Of a stretch of 15,295 bases of DNA, positions 14,791 to 15,295 are shown one piece after another. Within the stretch, counting starts at the first letter, position 1, and every line of letters begins with the position of its first letter. The stretch is from an uncultured Eubacteriaceae bacterium (GTDB lineage: Bacteria; Bacillota; Clostridia; Oscillospirales; Acutalibacteraceae): assembly GCA_937905915.1 (NCBI GenBank), contig CALCVR010000212.1:1-15295 (forward strand), written 5' to 3'. A model generated the notes under the pieces. The model was not told the origin of the DNA. It ran no database searches and saw only the letters and a list, made by a program, of their open reading frames with translations. A program made the position numbers and the translations under genes.

Positions 14791-14830
14791 TTGAAAGGAT
14801 ACTGAAATAAATCTGAAAAATATTCAGAAA
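14791..14830 (-). promoter_or_regulatory. Direct repeats with 11-bp period upstream of the lipoprotein gene
   Basis: On the minus strand, TTTCAG (14818-14813), TTTCAG (14807-14802) and TTTCAA (14796-14791) recur exactly every 11 bases, with a further TTTCTG (14830-14825) at 12 bases. The last regular copy could overlap a weak -35 with TTTTAT (14771-14766) 19 bases on. The period is that of OmpR-family sites, and an OmpR-family regulator is encoded two genes on. Confidence 0.4.
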
Positions 14831-14850
14831 GAAGGATCATAAAAATAAAA

Positions 14851-14884
14851 AGAAGAGCCTGGAGGAAACTTTGCTCCAGGCTCT
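14851..14884 (-). terminator. Intrinsic terminator of the tRNA-Leu gene
   Basis: On the minus strand AGAGCCTGGAG (14884-14874) pairs perfectly over 11 bp with CTCCAGGCTCT (14864-14854), then T-rich TCTTTTTATTTTT follows. It starts four bases beyond the tRNA CCA end. Confidence 0.9.
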
Positions 14885-14887
14885 GCC

Positions 14888-14972
14888 TGGTGCGGATGAG
14901 GGGACTCGAACCCCTACGACCGAAGTCACTGGATCCTAAATCCAGGGCGTCTGCCAATTCCGCCACATCCGC
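14888..14972 (-). tRNA. tRNA-Leu (anticodon UAG), CCA encoded
   Basis: The 85-base minus-strand gene folds as a class II tRNA. The acceptor stem pairs GCGGATG with CATCCGC, followed by discriminator A and an encoded CCA (14890-14888). The anticodon arm is CTGGA-TTTAGGA-TCCAG, giving anticodon UAG, which reads CUN leucine codons. A long variable arm (TGACTTCGGTCG) and a T arm AGGGG-TTCGAGT-CCCCT confirm a leucine tRNA. It has its own promoter and terminator. Confidence 0.97.
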
Positions 14973-14984
14973 ATACTATCCTTC

Positions 14985-15013
14985 ATTTTATCCTAAATGC
15001 AGCTGAATTGCAA
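14985..15013 (-). promoter_or_regulatory. Sigma-A promoter of tRNA-Leu
   Basis: On the minus strand TTGCAA (15013-15008) and TAAAAT (14990-14985) are separated by 17 bases. The -10 lies 12 bases before the mature tRNA 5' end, so the primary transcript has a very short leader. Confidence 0.82.
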
Positions 15014-15149
15014 GAGATATTACAAAAATGAAACCCTGTAAAAGATCAAGAAATCAATATGTTTTTTTCTGGTTTTTCAGGCGGAAAGAAACAATCCAGC
15101 AATGTTTTTGACAAACAATACGAAAAAATGATAGAAAGGGACAAGATGA

Positions 15150-15295
15150 TGGGCGCTTTTCCTTGCTTTTGAATGGAACAACACACTGGAGGGGAAAAAT
15201 TTCTTCCAAAAGTTGTTGGTCTCCTTCTTCCAATCGACCAGCGCACGTACAGCGGGTTTCGCCTCTGTAGATATCGCCAGCGAGCACGATATCAC
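15150..15295 (+). pseudogene. 5'-truncated or frameshifted TrkH/KtrB potassium transporter fragment (runs off window)
   Basis: Plus-strand frame open from just after TGA 15147-15149 to the window end (48 codons) with no start codon. It reads ALFLAFEWNNTLEGKNFFQ and then FFQSTSARTAGFASVDIAS. The Ser-x-Arg-Thr-Ala-Gly-Phe block matches the third pore-loop selectivity filter (T-x-R-T-A-G-F) of TrkH/KtrB potassium transporters, and the preceding Glu-Trp-Asn-Asn and Phe-Gln-Ser pieces are in their expected order. The upstream membrane regions that should precede it are absent: stops occur in this frame at 15132-15134 and 15147-15149, and neighbouring frames do not look like TrkH. It is therefore probably a decayed remnant. 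Overlapping minus-strand frames here are its antisense shadow. The rest beyond 15295 is unseen. Confidence 0.6.

Noticed and set aside
15054..15295. Three overlapping minus-strand frames at the right edge
   Set aside because: They are antisense to the TrkH-like stretch, have no good ribosome binding sites and conflict with each other.
1..15295. CRISPR arrays, insertion sequences, phage genes or toxin-antitoxin pairs
   Set aside because: No regularly spaced repeats of CRISPR type, no transposase-like or phage-like protein and no typical pair of small toxin/antitoxin genes were seen.

Overview
The window looks like a chromosomal segment of a Gram-positive member of the Clostridia (Oscillospiraceae/Ruminococcaceae-like). 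Base composition is moderate, ribosome binding sites are strong AGGAGG types, intrinsic hairpin-plus-T-run terminators are common, the tRNA encodes its own CCA, and the protein families (EcfA/EcfT module beside truA, a DUF5711-like/CvpA pair, a zinc-finger Clp ATPase) are typical of that group. The lineage is inferred from gene content only.

Left part (1-7767, all +): the end of ecfA1, then ecfA2, ecfT and truA in a tight, overlapping operon (vitamin/metal ECF transporter energising module plus tRNA pseudouridine synthase). Next come a membrane-anchored beta-propeller-like protein, a CvpA-family membrane protein with its own sigma-A promoter, the phospholipid synthase pgsA, and a ClpE-type AAA+ unfoldase. 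The unfoldase N-terminal zinc finger and its AAA+ part lie in different frames, an apparent frameshift near 5700.

Middle (7768-10956, +): a bidirectional terminator; a MarR-type regulator with a near-perfect sigma-A promoter and a palindrome at the -10/+1; a translationally coupled FUSC-type membrane protein; a 53-codon basic small ORF followed by a terminator; then a secreted M15-family D-Ala-D-Ala carboxypeptidase. Upstream of the carboxypeptidase lie hexamer direct repeats with an 11-bp period. A 23-bp perfect hairpin closes this side and the convergent minus-strand operon.

Right part (10957-14972, -): read on the minus strand, tRNA-Leu(UAG) with promoter and terminator, then a leader with 11-bp-period direct repeats and a terminator-like hairpin, an FG-GAP/EF-hand-like lipoprotein, an OmpR-family response regulator and a HAMP-type sensor histidine kinase. 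The lipoprotein plus two-component pair, facing a cell-wall carboxypeptidase with an OmpR-type candidate box, suggests an envelope-stress or cell-wall sensing unit (inference). At the extreme right (15150-15295, +) is an apparently 5'-truncated piece of a TrkH/KtrB potassium transporter that runs off the window.

No clearly new multi-gene defence or mobile system is visible. The items most worth following are the Clp frameshift, the two sets of 11-bp-period repeats, the terminator-bearing leader of the lipoprotein gene, the small ORFs and the TrkH remnant.
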